From Rossellomorea sp036867415 (GTDB lineage: Bacteria > Bacillota > Bacilli > Bacillales > Bacillaceae_B), in contig NZ_JBAJHU010000005.1 in NCBI RefSeq assembly GCF_036867415.1, positions 62,001-126,000 of the forward strand: a stretch of 64,000 bases of DNA, read 5' to 3'. Made by a program: the position numbers and the translations under genes. The notes beneath the pieces were generated by a model. It did no database searches. It was not told where the DNA came from and saw only the letters and a list, made by a program, of their open reading frames with translations. Of this stretch, positions 51,727 through 60,942 are shown one piece after another. How positions within the stretch are numbered: position 1 is the first letter of the stretch; every line of letters begins with the position of its first letter.

Positions 51727-51935
51727 CAAGGGGAGAGACTGTGACATACAGCGCCGAAGGAGCAAACATCTATTGTGTGAATCTCTCAGGCAAAAAGACT
51801 CTTGCTGGACGCAGCTCTGGAGAGTGTTTCCTTATGGAAACCACCAAAGAGGAAAGCCGTTGAACCGGTAAACTTTCAGGTGAAAGGACAGAGAAACTTC
51901 TTTTGAAAAAGGGGTTTTTCTGTCCTTTTTTCATG
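51727..51935 (+). promoter_or_regulatory. Tandem glycine riboswitch (gcvT leader) with terminator
   Basis: Two aptamers in series: the first with GGAGAGACT ... CGCCGAAGGAGCAA ... AATCTCTCAGGCAAAAAGAC, the second with CTCTGGAGAG ... CACCAAAGAGGAAAGCC ... TTTCAGGTGAAAGGACAGAG. They are followed by an expression platform whose GGACAGAGAAAC (51886-51897) can pair with GTTTTTCTGTCC (51914-51925) ahead of a T-run. Glycine binding would prevent termination and switch on gcvT-PA-PB. The upstream part of this 475-bp gap (51543-51726) holds only promoter-type AT-rich DNA. Confidence 0.95.
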
Positions 51936-52017
51936 CGTACTTGTATGTTTATGGTCAGAGATTTGGAGCAGGAAGATAGCAGAATGAAAGACTTGATGAA
52001 AATAAGGGGGAAGTCTG

Positions 52018-53121
52018 ATGGCAGATTTAAAGCAAACACCTCTGTATGAAGTGTACAAAGAATATGGAGGAAAAACGATTGACTTCGGAGGCTGGGCTTT
52101 ACCGGTTCAATTCTCAAGTATTAAAGAGGAGCACGAAGCGGTCAGAACCCGTGCAGGGCTTTTTGATGTGTCTCATATGGGAGAAATCGAAGTCAAGGGC
52201 GAAGGTGCTCTTGGATACTTACAAAAAATGATGACCAATGATGTGTCCAAAATAAAGGACGGCGGTGCTCAATACACAGCCATGTGCTACGATGACGGAG
52301 GCACAGTGGACGATCTGCTGGTCTATAAGATAAAAGATAATGACTATTTATTGGTAGTCAATGCAGCGAATATCGAAAAAGATTATGAATGGCTGAAGCA
52401 GCACGGTACAGATGGTGTGGAAATCAATAATATCTCGGAGCATATGGCTCAGTTGGCTTTACAGGGGCCGCTTGCAGAAGGTGTACTGCAGAGACTGACA
52501 GATAACCATTCTTTAAGCGATATAGGATTCTTTAAATTTCAAACCGAAGTGAATATCAATGGAAGGCACGCCCTTGTCTCCCGCACCGGTTATACGGGCG
52601 AAGATGGTTTTGAAATCTACTGTGACGCAAATGATGCAGTGGGCATTTGGAAAGATATCTTACAAGAAGGCGAACAGGATGGGGTTCTTCCTTGTGGTCT
52701 GGGTGCAAGGGATACCCTCCGCTTTGAAGCGAATCTTGCATTATATGGACAGGAGCTTTCAACTTCCATTTCTCCGATCGAAGCTGGAATCGGATTTGCA
52801 GTTAAAGTGAACAAAGAAACGCCATTCATCGGTCAGGAGGTCCTCAAACAACAGAAAGAGGAGGGTGCTTCAAGGAAAATGGCCGGTATTGAGATGATCG
52901 ACCGGGGAATCCCTCGCCATGGATATAAAGTATTTTCAGGCGAAGAAGAAATCGGGGAAGTCACCACGGGTACACAATCTCCAACGTTAAAGAAGAATGT
53001 CGGGCTGGCTCTATTGAAGAAAGAATTCACTTCATTAGACACAGAAGTCCAGGTGGAAATCAGAGGGAAGAAAGTAAACGCAAAAGTAGTTCCTACACCA
53101 TTTTATAAGAGAACAAAATAA
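52018..53121 (+). CDS. gcvT: Glycine cleavage system T protein (aminomethyltransferase)
   Basis: A 367-residue enzyme that moves the methylene group from the aminomethyl-lipoyl H protein to tetrahydrofolate, releasing ammonia. Family segments FGGWALPVQFSSIKEEHEAV, GLFDVSHMGEIEV, SRTGYTGEDGFEIY and GLGARDTLRFEANLALYGQE are present. First gene after the riboswitch; RBS GGGGGAAG. Confidence 0.96.
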   Translation: MADLKQTPLYEVYKEYGGKTIDFGGWALPVQFSSIKEEHEAVRTRAGLFDVSHMGEIEVKGEGALGYLQKMMTNDVSKIKDGGAQYTAMCYDDGGTVDDLLVYKIKDNDYLLVVNAANIEKDYEWLKQHGTDGVEINNISEHMAQLALQGPLAEGVLQRLTDNHSLSDIGFFKFQTEVNINGRHALVSRTGYTGEDGFEIYCDANDAVGIWKDILQEGEQDGVLPCGLGARDTLRFEANLALYGQELSTSISPIEAGIGFAVKVNKETPFIGQEVLKQQKEEGASRKMAGIEMIDRGIPRHGYKVFSGEEEIGEVTTGTQSPTLKKNVGLALLKKEFTSLDTEVQVEIRGKKVNAKVVPTPFYKRTK

Positions 53122-53139
53122 TAGGGAGGAATGACGGTC

Positions 53140-54483
53140 ATGAAGCATCGTTATTTACCGATGACAGAGCAAGATCAACGGGAAATGTTAGACAGCATTG
53201 GAGTAAAAAGCATCGACGATTTATTTGAAGATATTCCTGAGAAAGTTCGTTTCAAAGGTGAATACAACATCAAACCTGCAAAGTCAGAAACAGGTCTGGT
53301 AAAAGAATTGACTGAAATGGCTGCTAAAAATGCTGATTTGAAAAGTCATACATCCTTCCTTGGAGCAGGAGTATATGATCATTATGCACCGATCATTGTG
53401 GATCACGTCTTATCACGTTCGGAATTTTATACGGCTTATACTCCGTATCAGCCTGAAATATCACAAGGGGAACTACAGGCGATCTTTGAGTTCCAGACGA
53501 TGATCTGCGAGCTGACAGGTATGGATGTCGCGAATTCTTCCATGTACGACGGGGGTACCGCATTGGCCGAGGCGGCAATGCTGAGTGCAGGGCAGACCCG
53601 GCGAAAGAAGGTACTAGTCTCAAGTACCGTACATCCTGAATCACGTGATGTATTAAGGATGTACTCGAAAGGGCAGTACATCGATGTCGTGGAAATCCCG
53701 CATAATAACGGGGTGACCGATGTGGAAGAGCTTAAGAAGTTAATGAGCAGTGAAATCGCGGCCGTTGTCGTTCAATATCCCAACTTCTTCGGAAGAGTCG
53801 AAGAATTAAAGGCGATTGAAGAAGTGGTTCACAATGAGAAAGCGATGTTTGTCGTATCTTCCAATCCGCTTGCTCTGGGTGCCCTCATACCTCCGGGTAA
53901 ACTTGGTGCTGACATTGTAATCGGGGATGCACAGCCGTTCGGGATCCCTAGTGCTTTCGGAGGACCGCACTGCGGATATTTTGCCGTAAGCAAAAAGCTG
54001 ATGCGTAAAGTACCGGGCCGTCTGGTCGGTCAAACGGTCGATGAAGAAGGACGAAGAGGATTTGTTTTGACACTGCAGGCACGTGAGCAGCATATCCGCC
54101 GTGATAAAGCGACTTCAAATATCTGTTCAAACCAGGCACTGAACGCACTTGCAGCTTCAGTTGCCATGACTGCACTCGGTAAACAGGGTGTGAAAGAGAT
54201 GGCCATGCAAAATATTCAAAAAGCTCATTATGCAAAAGAAGCATTCAAGAAGAATGGGTTCTCCATTGCATTTGAAGGACCCTCTTTCAATGAGTTCGTC
54301 GTGAAAGTGAATGGACCGGTGAAAGAAATCAATAAAAAGCTTCTGGAAAAAGAAATCATCGGCGGTTATGATTTGGGATTTGTCGATGAAAGCATGCAGA
54401 ATCACATGTTAGTTGCCGTTACTGAACTTCGCAGCAAAGAAGAAATTGATGCATTTGCGAAAGAATTGGGGGGATTGTCATGA
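53140..54483 (+). CDS. gcvPA: Glycine dehydrogenase (decarboxylating) subunit 1
   Basis: A 447-residue subunit of the two-subunit P protein, which decarboxylates glycine on the H protein lipoyl arm. The N terminus HRYLPMTEQDQREMLDSIG and middle SSMYDGGTALAEA and FGIPSAFGGPHCGYFA are family hallmarks. ATG 53140 (GGGAGG 10 nt upstream) is chosen over ATG 53131, which is too close. Its stop overlaps gcvPB by 4 bp. Confidence 0.96.
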   Translation: MKHRYLPMTEQDQREMLDSIGVKSIDDLFEDIPEKVRFKGEYNIKPAKSETGLVKELTEMAAKNADLKSHTSFLGAGVYDHYAPIIVDHVLSRSEFYTAYTPYQPEISQGELQAIFEFQTMICELTGMDVANSSMYDGGTALAEAAMLSAGQTRRKKVLVSSTVHPESRDVLRMYSKGQYIDVVEIPHNNGVTDVEELKKLMSSEIAAVVVQYPNFFGRVEELKAIEEVVHNEKAMFVVSSNPLALGALIPPGKLGADIVIGDAQPFGIPSAFGGPHCGYFAVSKKLMRKVPGRLVGQTVDEEGRRGFVLTLQAREQHIRRDKATSNICSNQALNALAASVAMTALGKQGVKEMAMQNIQKAHYAKEAFKKNGFSIAFEGPSFNEFVVKVNGPVKEINKKLLEKEIIGGYDLGFVDESMQNHMLVAVTELRSKEEIDAFAKELGGLS

Positions 54484-55952
54484 ATAACAAACAAGATCAG
54501 CCTCTTATCTTTGAATTAACTAAAGAAGGACGAGTCGGTTACAGCCTGCCTGAAATGGATGTTCCCGAAGTCGATGTAGCAGAATTGATCCCTTCTGAAT
54601 ATGTCCGTACGGAGGAGCCGCAATTGCCGGAAGTATCGGAGCTGGATATCATGCGCCATTATACAGCGTTATCCAAACGGAACCATGGAGTGGATTCAGG
54701 TTTCTATCCGCTGGGATCCTGTACGATGAAATACAATCCAAAGGTGAATGAAAATGTCGCGAGGTTGAATGGCTTCGCCCATATCAATCCGCTACAGGAA
54801 CCAGAAAGTGTCCAAGGGGCATTGGAATTGATGTATGATCTTCAGGAACACCTGAAAGAAATTACGGGCATGGATGAGGTGACACTCCAGCCTGCTGCCG
54901 GTGCACACGGTGAATGGACGGGTCTGATGATGATCCGTGCGTATCATGAAGCGAACGGCGATACGAAACGGACAAAAGTCATCGTTCCCGATTCCGCACA
55001 CGGTACGAACCCGGCAAGCGCAACCGTCGCGGGCTTTGAAACCATTACAGTGAAATCAGATGAAAATGGTTTGGTCGATCTGGAAGATCTGAAGCGGGTC
55101 GTGGGAGAAGACACTGCGGCGCTTATGCTGACGAACCCCAACACACTGGGATTATTTGAAGAAAATATACTCGAGATGGCTGCAATCATCCATGGAGCAG
55201 GCGGAAAGCTGTATTATGATGGTGCCAACCTGAATGCGGTATTATCCAAAGCAAGACCTGGCGATATGGGATTTGACGTCGTTCACTTGAATCTTCATAA
55301 GACCTTTACAGGTCCTCATGGAGGCGGAGGGCCGGGAAGCGGTCCGGTCGGCGTGAAGGAAGACCTGATCCGGTATCTTCCTAAACCGGTTCTTGTAAAA
55401 AATGGCGATCAATTTGAATTTGACTACAATCGTCCCGATTCAATCGGCCGTGTGAAACCTTACTATGGAAACTTCGGCATCAATGTGCGGGCGTATACGT
55501 ATATCCGTACGATGGGGCCGGATGGACTTAAAGCAGTGACCGAAAATGCCGTCCTAAATGCAAACTATATGATGAGAAGATTGGCTCCGCATTTCGATCT
55601 TCCGTATGATCGTCATTGTAAGCATGAATTCGTCATCAGCGGAAAGCGTCAGAAGAAGCTGGGTGTACGCACACTCGATATTGCAAAAAGGCTGCTTGAC
55701 TTCGGTTATCATCCGCCAACCATCTACTTCCCGTTGAACGTAGAAGAGTGCATGATGATCGAGCCGACTGAAACAGAGTCAAAAGAGACACTGGATTCGT
55801 TCATCGATGCCATGATCCAGATAGCAAAAGAAGCAGAAGAAACACCGGAAATCGTCCAGGAAGCACCGCACACCACCATCGTCAAACGAATGGACGAAAC
55901 CCTTGCAGCAAGAAAACCGATCCTGCGCTACACTCCAGAAGCAGCACAGTAA
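54480..55952 (+). CDS. gcvPB: Glycine dehydrogenase (decarboxylating) subunit 2
   Basis: A 490-residue PLP-binding subunit of the P protein. The PLP Lys is in NLHKTFTGPHGGGGPGSGPV; GSCTMKYNPKVNE and AAGAHGEWTGLMMIRAY are conserved. Together with GcvPA it forms an alpha2beta2 P protein. The H protein gene (gcvH) is not in this window. Confidence 0.96.
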   Translation: MNNKQDQPLIFELTKEGRVGYSLPEMDVPEVDVAELIPSEYVRTEEPQLPEVSELDIMRHYTALSKRNHGVDSGFYPLGSCTMKYNPKVNENVARLNGFAHINPLQEPESVQGALELMYDLQEHLKEITGMDEVTLQPAAGAHGEWTGLMMIRAYHEANGDTKRTKVIVPDSAHGTNPASATVAGFETITVKSDENGLVDLEDLKRVVGEDTAALMLTNPNTLGLFEENILEMAAIIHGAGGKLYYDGANLNAVLSKARPGDMGFDVVHLNLHKTFTGPHGGGGPGSGPVGVKEDLIRYLPKPVLVKNGDQFEFDYNRPDSIGRVKPYYGNFGINVRAYTYIRTMGPDGLKAVTENAVLNANYMMRRLAPHFDLPYDRHCKHEFVISGKRQKKLGVRTLDIAKRLLDFGYHPPTIYFPLNVEECMMIEPTETESKETLDSFIDAMIQIAKEAEETPEIVQEAPHTTIVKRMDETLAARKPILRYTPEAAQ

Positions 55953-55996
55953 CACTCTAAGGAGTAGAGGTACAGGCGCTCAGTTCACTAAAGAAT

Positions 55997-56041
55997 AAAA
56001 CAAAGAAAGGATTGCCGCCACGGCAATCCTTTCTTTGTTTT
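55997..56041. terminator. Bidirectional terminator between gcvPB and yqhL
   Basis: A perfect 19-bp stem: AACAAAGAAAGGATTGCCG (55999-56017) and its complement (56021-56039) around CCA, the strongest terminator in the window. Confidence 0.96.
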
Positions 56042-56423
56042 ACTTCTTATGCTTAATCTTGCCTGTCCATTTTTTGAATCCGCCTTTTAGCTGATGAAGA
56101 TCACGGTAGCCCTTGCGGCGAAGCATCTGGGCTGCACGTGCACTTCTCATGCCGCTTTGGCAGTACAAATATACAGGCTGATCATTGCGGATTTCTTTTT
56201 GTCTCATTTTCATTTGGGAAAGAGGGATATTGCGGGCACCAAGGATATGACCATTGTCAAACTCATTGGATTCGCGCACATCGATCAGCTGGGCTTTACG
56301 GTAACCAGCTTTAAATTCTTCCTCTGTCAATGTATTGACCACTCTTTTTTGATTGAAGTACGTAAAAAGGGAATAAGCGATAATTCCGCCAAGAACGACT
56401 AATAGAATAAACAAACCATCCAT
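56040..56423 (-). CDS. yqhL: Membrane-anchored rhodanese-domain protein YqhL
   Basis: A 127-residue protein with one N-terminal helix (residues 2-20) and a rhodanese domain (LIDVRESNEFDNGHILGARN; active Cys in YCQSGMRSARAAQ). It would carry sulfur as a cysteine persulfide on the cytoplasmic side of the membrane. Place between gcvPB and lipM is as in B. subtilis. Confidence 0.9.
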   Translation of the reverse strand: MDGLFILLVVLGGIIAYSLFTYFNQKRVVNTLTEEEFKAGYRKAQLIDVRESNEFDNGHILGARNIPLSQMKMRQKEIRNDQPVYLYCQSGMRSARAAQMLRRKGYRDLHQLKGGFKKWTGKIKHKK

Positions 56424-56622
56424 CTTGCTTTCATGCTCCTTTCTGCAAATGCACTATCTCCTATTATATTCATGATCTACCCCAGAATCAAAAGAAATTT
56501 ACTATTTACAGAAAAGAGTTTCCAATCTGTTTTTCTTTGTTTTTGCATAAGGATTTGGTAGACTAGTAACGGATTGAATACATAGTGTTTTCAGAAGCTG
56601 ATAAATAAAAGAGGTATGTAAA

Positions 56623-57459
56623 ATGTCTAAAGAAACGTGGAGATTCATCGATTCAGGCAATTGTTCCCCTTCTTATAATATGGCGCTCGATGAAGCGCTG
56701 CTTGATTGGCACAGTGAAGGGAAAATCCCTCCGACGATCCGTTTTTACGGGTGGGATCCTGCAACGCTCTCAGTTGGTTATTTTCAAAAAGTGGAAAAAG
56801 AAATCAATATGGCTGCAGTAAAGGAACATGGTCTGGGCTTTGTACGGAGACCGACCGGAGGAAGAGGGGTACTTCACGATGAAGAGCTCACTTACAGTGT
56901 CATCGTCTCTGAAGATCATCCGGAAATGCCCAAAACCGTAACTGAAGCATACAGGGTCATTTCAGAAGGGATACTGAAAGGGTTCCAGGGGCTTGGGCTC
57001 GAAGCCTACTTTGCCGTTCCGAAAACACCGGAAGAACGGGAAGGATTGAAGAACCCGAGATCTGCAGTCTGTTTCGATGCACCGAGCTGGTATGAATTGG
57101 TGGTAGAGGGAAGAAAGGTTGCAGGCAGTGCACAGACCCGTCAAAAAGGGGTCATACTCCAGCACGGATCCATCCTTCTAAATCTGGATGAAGATAAGCT
57201 TTTCAGCCTGTTTAAATATCCTTCCGAACGGGTAAAAGAGCGTATGCAAAAAGCGTTCAAAAATAAAGCCGTTGCCATGAATGAGATTTCTTCAGAGAGA
57301 GTTACGATGGATATGGCAAGGGAAGCATTTAAGAAAGGTTTTGAAGAAGGATTGAATATCAATCTTGAATCATATATCCTTTCCGAAGAGGAAACACAAT
57401 ATGTAGAAAACCTGGCGAAAACCCGATATGAATCCGATGAGTGGAATTTTAAACGTTAA
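56623..57459 (+). CDS. lipM: Octanoyltransferase LipM
   Basis: A 278-residue enzyme that transfers octanoate from acyl carrier protein to the H protein of glycine cleavage, the first step of lipoate synthesis in Bacillus. The signature RPTGGRGVLHDEELTYSV (residues ~78-95) and the catalytic Cys in SAVCFDAPSWYEL (~150), followed by KVAGSAQTRQKGVILQHGS, are present. Its neighbour relation with gcv genes fits its substrate. AAGAGG-type RBS 9 nt upstream. Confidence 0.95.
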   Translation: MSKETWRFIDSGNCSPSYNMALDEALLDWHSEGKIPPTIRFYGWDPATLSVGYFQKVEKEINMAAVKEHGLGFVRRPTGGRGVLHDEELTYSVIVSEDHPEMPKTVTEAYRVISEGILKGFQGLGLEAYFAVPKTPEEREGLKNPRSAVCFDAPSWYELVVEGRKVAGSAQTRQKGVILQHGSILLNLDEDKLFSLFKYPSERVKERMQKAFKNKAVAMNEISSERVTMDMAREAFKKGFEEGLNINLESYILSEEETQYVENLAKTRYESDEWNFKR

Positions 57460-57472
57460 AAAACTTTTATTA

Positions 57473-57501
57473 AGAAAAAGCGAGGTGTGTCGCTTTTTTC
57501 C
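57473..57501 (+). terminator. Terminator of lipM
   Basis: AAAAAGCGA (57475-57483) pairs with TCGCTTTTT (57490-57498), followed by more T. Confidence 0.8.
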
Positions 57502-57653
57502 TATTTTACCAACGATTCCTGAAGATGAAAGTTTATCAACTCTCAAATTAATAGATTTTCGTTTGAAATAGGAATATTATCTATGGGATTCTTCGGATTT
57601 CTATCATTTTCTGCTTATTAGAAGTTTGACAAAAAAATAAATTTCTGACCAAT

Positions 57654-57669
57654 ACACAATATATGGTGT
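57654..57669 (+). promoter_or_regulatory. NrdR box 1
   Basis: ACACAATATATGGTGT matches the NrdR consensus (ACACtatATattgtgT type). It is the exact reverse complement of box 2, which lies 33 bp downstream, i.e. three helical turns. Confidence 0.9.
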
Positions 57670-57686
57670 GTCGAAAAATATTGGAT

Positions 57687-57702
57687 ACACCATATATTGT
57701 GT
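57687..57702 (+). promoter_or_regulatory. NrdR box 2
   Basis: ACACCATATATTGTGT, reverse complement of box 1. The pair overlaps the probable promoter of the ribonucleotide reductase gene (start 57808), so dATP/NrdR-dependent repression is expected. nrdR itself is not in the window. Confidence 0.9.
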
Positions 57703-57807
57703 TTATTTATTGATTTTAGAATGAGCATGTGATAACGTATTAATTGCAAATATGAAACAAGCTAAAAGAATATTAATGAATTATTTATGGTAGAAGGAGC
57801 TGTCTAT

Positions 57808-60372
57808 ATGACTGTTGCGTCGAAAAAAACAATGACACTTGACAAAGAAAGATTGAATCAGGATATTGGATTATTCCCCCGAGTCCATCCTATCACCCCG
57901 GATATGAAAACTACACATAAAGGTGTATCCCGCCTGGTAATGATTGACCGTTATTCTTTCAAAGACACTGAAAAGATTACTCTATCAGAAGGCGACTTCG
58001 TCGTGTTGACGATCAAAGAAGATCCAAAATTCCCGGCTCGTGGATTAGGCTATATCACATCCATTGATTGGGAAAACAAAAAAGCTGATGTCTGGATCGA
58101 AGAGGAATACAGAAGTGCGATTGACAAACAGCAGGAAATCGAAACGGGCACTGTGACACGCACGCTGGATGTCATAGAAAAGCCTCTGGAAGTCTACTAT
58201 GAACAAATTGCAAAGCGAAACGCAACAGGCTTGGCAGAAGTGGAAGAGACTCCTGAAAAAAAGAAAGAGTGGTTTGAGAAGTTCTATCATGAACTTGTCA
58301 ATCTGAATTTTGTACCTGCAGGACGTGTGTTATACGGAGCGGGCGCCGGGACGGATGTGACCTACTTCAACTGTTACGTGATGCCATTCGTACAGGATTC
58401 CCGTGAAGGGATCTCCGAGCACCGCAAGCAGGTCATGGAAATCATGAGCAGAGGCGGAGGTGTCGGAACGAACGGATCGACCTTACGTCCCCGCAATACC
58501 CTGGCAAAAGGAGTCAACGGTAAATCATCGGGATCTGTATCGTGGCTTGATGATATCGCGAAATTGACCCATTTGGTCGAGCAAGGCGGATCAAGACGCG
58601 GGGCACAAATGATAATGTTAACAGATTGGCACCCTGACATCATCGAATTCATTATTTCTAAAATGCAGAACCCGCGTATCCTGCGCTATCTGCTTGAGAA
58701 TACAGAAGACGAGAATATCAAGAAAGCAGCAGAAGATAAGCTGAAATTCACTCCTCTGACAGAGCAGGAAGAAGCGATGTATCAGGGAATTATCAACTAT
58801 AAACAGATCCCCGGCTATGGTGGATTCAACGAAAAGATCATCAGGAATGCCGAAGAGAAATTACGGACGGGGGGTACATACAGTGTACACAACCCGGAAT
58901 TCCTGACAGGTGCAAACATCTCTGTCTGTCTGACAAGTGATTTCATGGAGGCAGTAGAAAAAGATGAAGAATATGAACTGCGCTTCCCGGATGTAGAGAG
59001 CTATGATGCCGATCAGATGAAATACTACAATGAAGAGTGGCACAATATCGGGGATGTACGCGAGTGGGAAAAGCTTGGTTATAAAGTGAGAACATACAGA
59101 AAAATCAAGGCGAAAGAGCTGTGGAACCTGATCAACGTATGTGCAACCTACTCTGCAGAACCGGGAATCTTCTTTATCGATAATGCAAACGATATGACCA
59201 ACGCTAAAGCATACGGTCAGAAGGTTGTCGCTACAAACCCATGTGGAGAACAACCCCTCGCACCATTTTCAGTCTGTAACCTTGCTGCGGTCAACCTGGC
59301 ACAATTTGCTGACAAAGAAACAAAAACAGTGGACTTTGAAAAGCTTAAACGCACGGTTGAAGTCGGTGTACGCATGCAGGATAACGTCATCGATGCAACA
59401 CCTTATTTCCTGGAGGAAAACAAGAAGCAGGCACTGGGTGAACGCCGTGTCGGATTAGGTGTTATGGGTCTTGCGGACCTTCTGATCTACTGTGAAAAAG
59501 AATACGGGTCCGAAGAAGGGAACAAGCTGGTGGATGAGGTGTTTGAGGTCATCGCAACGACGGCTTACCGTGCATCAGTGGCACTTTCGAAAGAAAAAGG
59601 AAGTTTCCCGTTCCTGACAGGTGACACCGAAGAAGAAACAAACAGATTGAGAAAGGCGTTCATTGAAACTGGTTTCATGAAAAAAATGCCTGAAGATGTA
59701 CGTGATAGCATCCTGACTAACGGAATCCGCAACTCCCACTTATTGACGGTTGCCCCTACAGGATCAACCGGAACGATGGTCGGGGTATCGACCGGCCTTG
59801 AGCCATACTTCTCGTTCACATATTATAGAAGCGGCCGTCTGGGTAAATTCATTGAAGTGAAAGCGGATATAGTGGAAGACTATCTGAAGCGTAATCCGCA
59901 AGCTGATGCGAATGACTTGCCGGATTGGTTCATTTCATCAATGAATCTCGCTCCGGAAGCACATGCCGATGTTCAGTGTGTCATCCAGAACTGGATCGAC
60001 AGCTCCATTTCCAAAACGGTAAATGCCCCTAGAGGATATACCGTGGACGAAGTACAGAAGGTATATGAACGACTTTACAACGGCGGAGCAAAAGGCGGTA
60101 CCGTTTACGTAGACGGCAGCCGTGACTCGCAGGTTCTCACCCTGAAAGCTGAAGAAAACAGCTTTGACGAAGAAGAGATTCAAGAAGAAGTAAAAACTGA
60201 AAAGAAACCGATCGTACTGCTGGACACCATCCAGGATGTACGCTCAACCGATGTGACCATTGGATCTGAAGTTGGAAATACATGCCCCGTCTGCCGGAAA
60301 GGCACTGTAAAAGACATGGGCGGCTGTAATACTTGTACCAACTGTGGTGCACAGCTTAAATGCGGATTGTAA
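57808..60372 (+). CDS. nrdJ: Class II (adenosylcobalamin-dependent) ribonucleotide reductase NrdJ
   Basis: An 854-residue enzyme that reduces ribonucleoside substrates to deoxyribonucleotides using vitamin B12, independent of oxygen. The radical-site motif NPCGEQ (Asn477, Cys479, Glu481) is intact, along with FVPAGRVLYGAG near 170, RGGGVGTNGSTLRPRNT and LTVAPTGSTGTMVG. The C terminus has a four-Cys zinc-ribbon-like tail (CPVCRKG ... CNTCTNCGAQLKCGL), likely the redox arm. ATG 57808, with AGAAGGAG 8 nt upstream, is preferred over ATG 57787. It occupies the place of mntR in B. subtilis. Confidence 0.95.
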   Translation: MTVASKKTMTLDKERLNQDIGLFPRVHPITPDMKTTHKGVSRLVMIDRYSFKDTEKITLSEGDFVVLTIKEDPKFPARGLGYITSIDWENKKADVWIEEEYRSAIDKQQEIETGTVTRTLDVIEKPLEVYYEQIAKRNATGLAEVEETPEKKKEWFEKFYHELVNLNFVPAGRVLYGAGAGTDVTYFNCYVMPFVQDSREGISEHRKQVMEIMSRGGGVGTNGSTLRPRNTLAKGVNGKSSGSVSWLDDIAKLTHLVEQGGSRRGAQMIMLTDWHPDIIEFIISKMQNPRILRYLLENTEDENIKKAAEDKLKFTPLTEQEEAMYQGIINYKQIPGYGGFNEKIIRNAEEKLRTGGTYSVHNPEFLTGANISVCLTSDFMEAVEKDEEYELRFPDVESYDADQMKYYNEEWHNIGDVREWEKLGYKVRTYRKIKAKELWNLINVCATYSAEPGIFFIDNANDMTNAKAYGQKVVATNPCGEQPLAPFSVCNLAAVNLAQFADKETKTVDFEKLKRTVEVGVRMQDNVIDATPYFLEENKKQALGERRVGLGVMGLADLLIYCEKEYGSEEGNKLVDEVFEVIATTAYRASVALSKEKGSFPFLTGDTEEETNRLRKAFIETGFMKKMPEDVRDSILTNGIRNSHLLTVAPTGSTGTMVGVSTGLEPYFSFTYYRSGRLGKFIEVKADIVEDYLKRNPQADANDLPDWFISSMNLAPEAHADVQCVIQNWIDSSISKTVNAPRGYTVDEVQKVYERLYNGGAKGGTVYVDGSRDSQVLTLKAEENSFDEEEIQEEVKTEKKPIVLLDTIQDVRSTDVTIGSEVGNTCPVCRKGTVKDMGGCNTCTNCGAQLKCGL

Positions 60373-60380
60373 ATAGATAG

Positions 60381-60416
60381 TGAAAAAGGAGAGGACCTGT
60401 TCCTCTTCTTTTTTTC
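60381..60416 (+). terminator. Terminator of nrdJ
   Basis: AAAAAGGAGAGGA (60383-60395) pairs with TCCTCTTCTTTTT (60401-60413, one mismatch region), followed by T-run. Confidence 0.8.
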
Positions 60417-60432
60417 GTTAGCGGAGGTATCC

Positions 60433-60506
60433 ATCTCACAAGCCCTTCCGCTTTTCATGGCGGTTCGTCTTAGCCACCCGCCTCTGAGCAAAGCCCTTCC
60501 GCTTTT
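60433..60506 (+). repeat. 120-bp palindromic repeat, two partial right ends
   Basis: CACAAGCCCTTCCGCTTTTC and, 50 bp later, GCCTCTGAGCAAAGCCCTTC are both right ends of the unit, without left halves. They look like the decayed leading edge of the array. Confidence 0.7.
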
Positions 60507-60510
60507 CTAT

Positions 60511-60630
60511 TGTCCAGCTCCGGCGGCTAGAGGCTCGAGACATAAGCCATGCCATCCAAAAAGGCAAAAAGCGCCTTTGTGGATGTCCTGTCTTATGCTT
60601 GTCGCCTCTGAGCAAGCCGCCTCCGCTTTT
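60511..60630 (+). repeat. 120-bp palindromic repeat, copy 4
   Basis: Begins TGTCCAGCTCCGGCGGCTAG, ends GCCTCCGCTTTT. Central stem ATCCAAAAAGGC / GCCTTTGTGGAT. Confidence 0.9.
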
Positions 60631-60634
60631 CTAT

Positions 60635-60755
60635 TGTCCAGCTCCAGGGCTTAGAGGCACATGTCATAAGCCAAACCGTCCAAGAAGGCAAAGTGCACGC
60701 CTTCACGGCCGGTTCGTCTTAGCCACCCGCCTCTGAGCAAAGCCCCTTCGCTTTT
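60635..60755 (+). repeat. 120-bp palindromic repeat, copy 5
   Basis: Begins TGTCCAGCTCCAGGGCTTAG, ends CCTTCGCTTTT. This copy is of the same subtype as the nested copy at 34.1 kb (AGGCACATG and GCCACCCGCCTCTG arms), whereas copies 4 and 6 share the other subtype. Confidence 0.9.
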
Positions 60756-60759
60756 CTAT

Positions 60760-60879
60760 TGTCCAGCTCCGGCGGCTAGAGGCTCGAGACATAAGCCATG
60801 CCAGCCAAAAAGGCAAAGAGCGCCTTTGTGGCTGTCCTGTCTTATGCTTGTCGCCTCTGGGCAAGCCGCCTCCGCTTTT
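60760..60879 (+). repeat. 120-bp palindromic repeat, copy 6
   Basis: Begins TGTCCAGCTCCGGCGGCTAG, ends GCCTCCGCTTTT; nearly identical to copy 4 but with central stem AGCCAAAAAGGC / GCCTTTGTGGCT, where both arms changed together. Units repeat at 124-125-bp intervals. Confidence 0.9.
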
Positions 60880-60942
60880 CTTGTTCTAAATTTCATTGTT
60901 ACAAATTAAAGATGTATAAACAGCATTGAGGGAGTGGAGCCT

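Noticed and set aside
60433..60879. CRISPR array
   Set aside because: Units are ~120 bp and near-identical throughout with palindromic interior; there are no short constant repeats with unique spacers and no cas genes.
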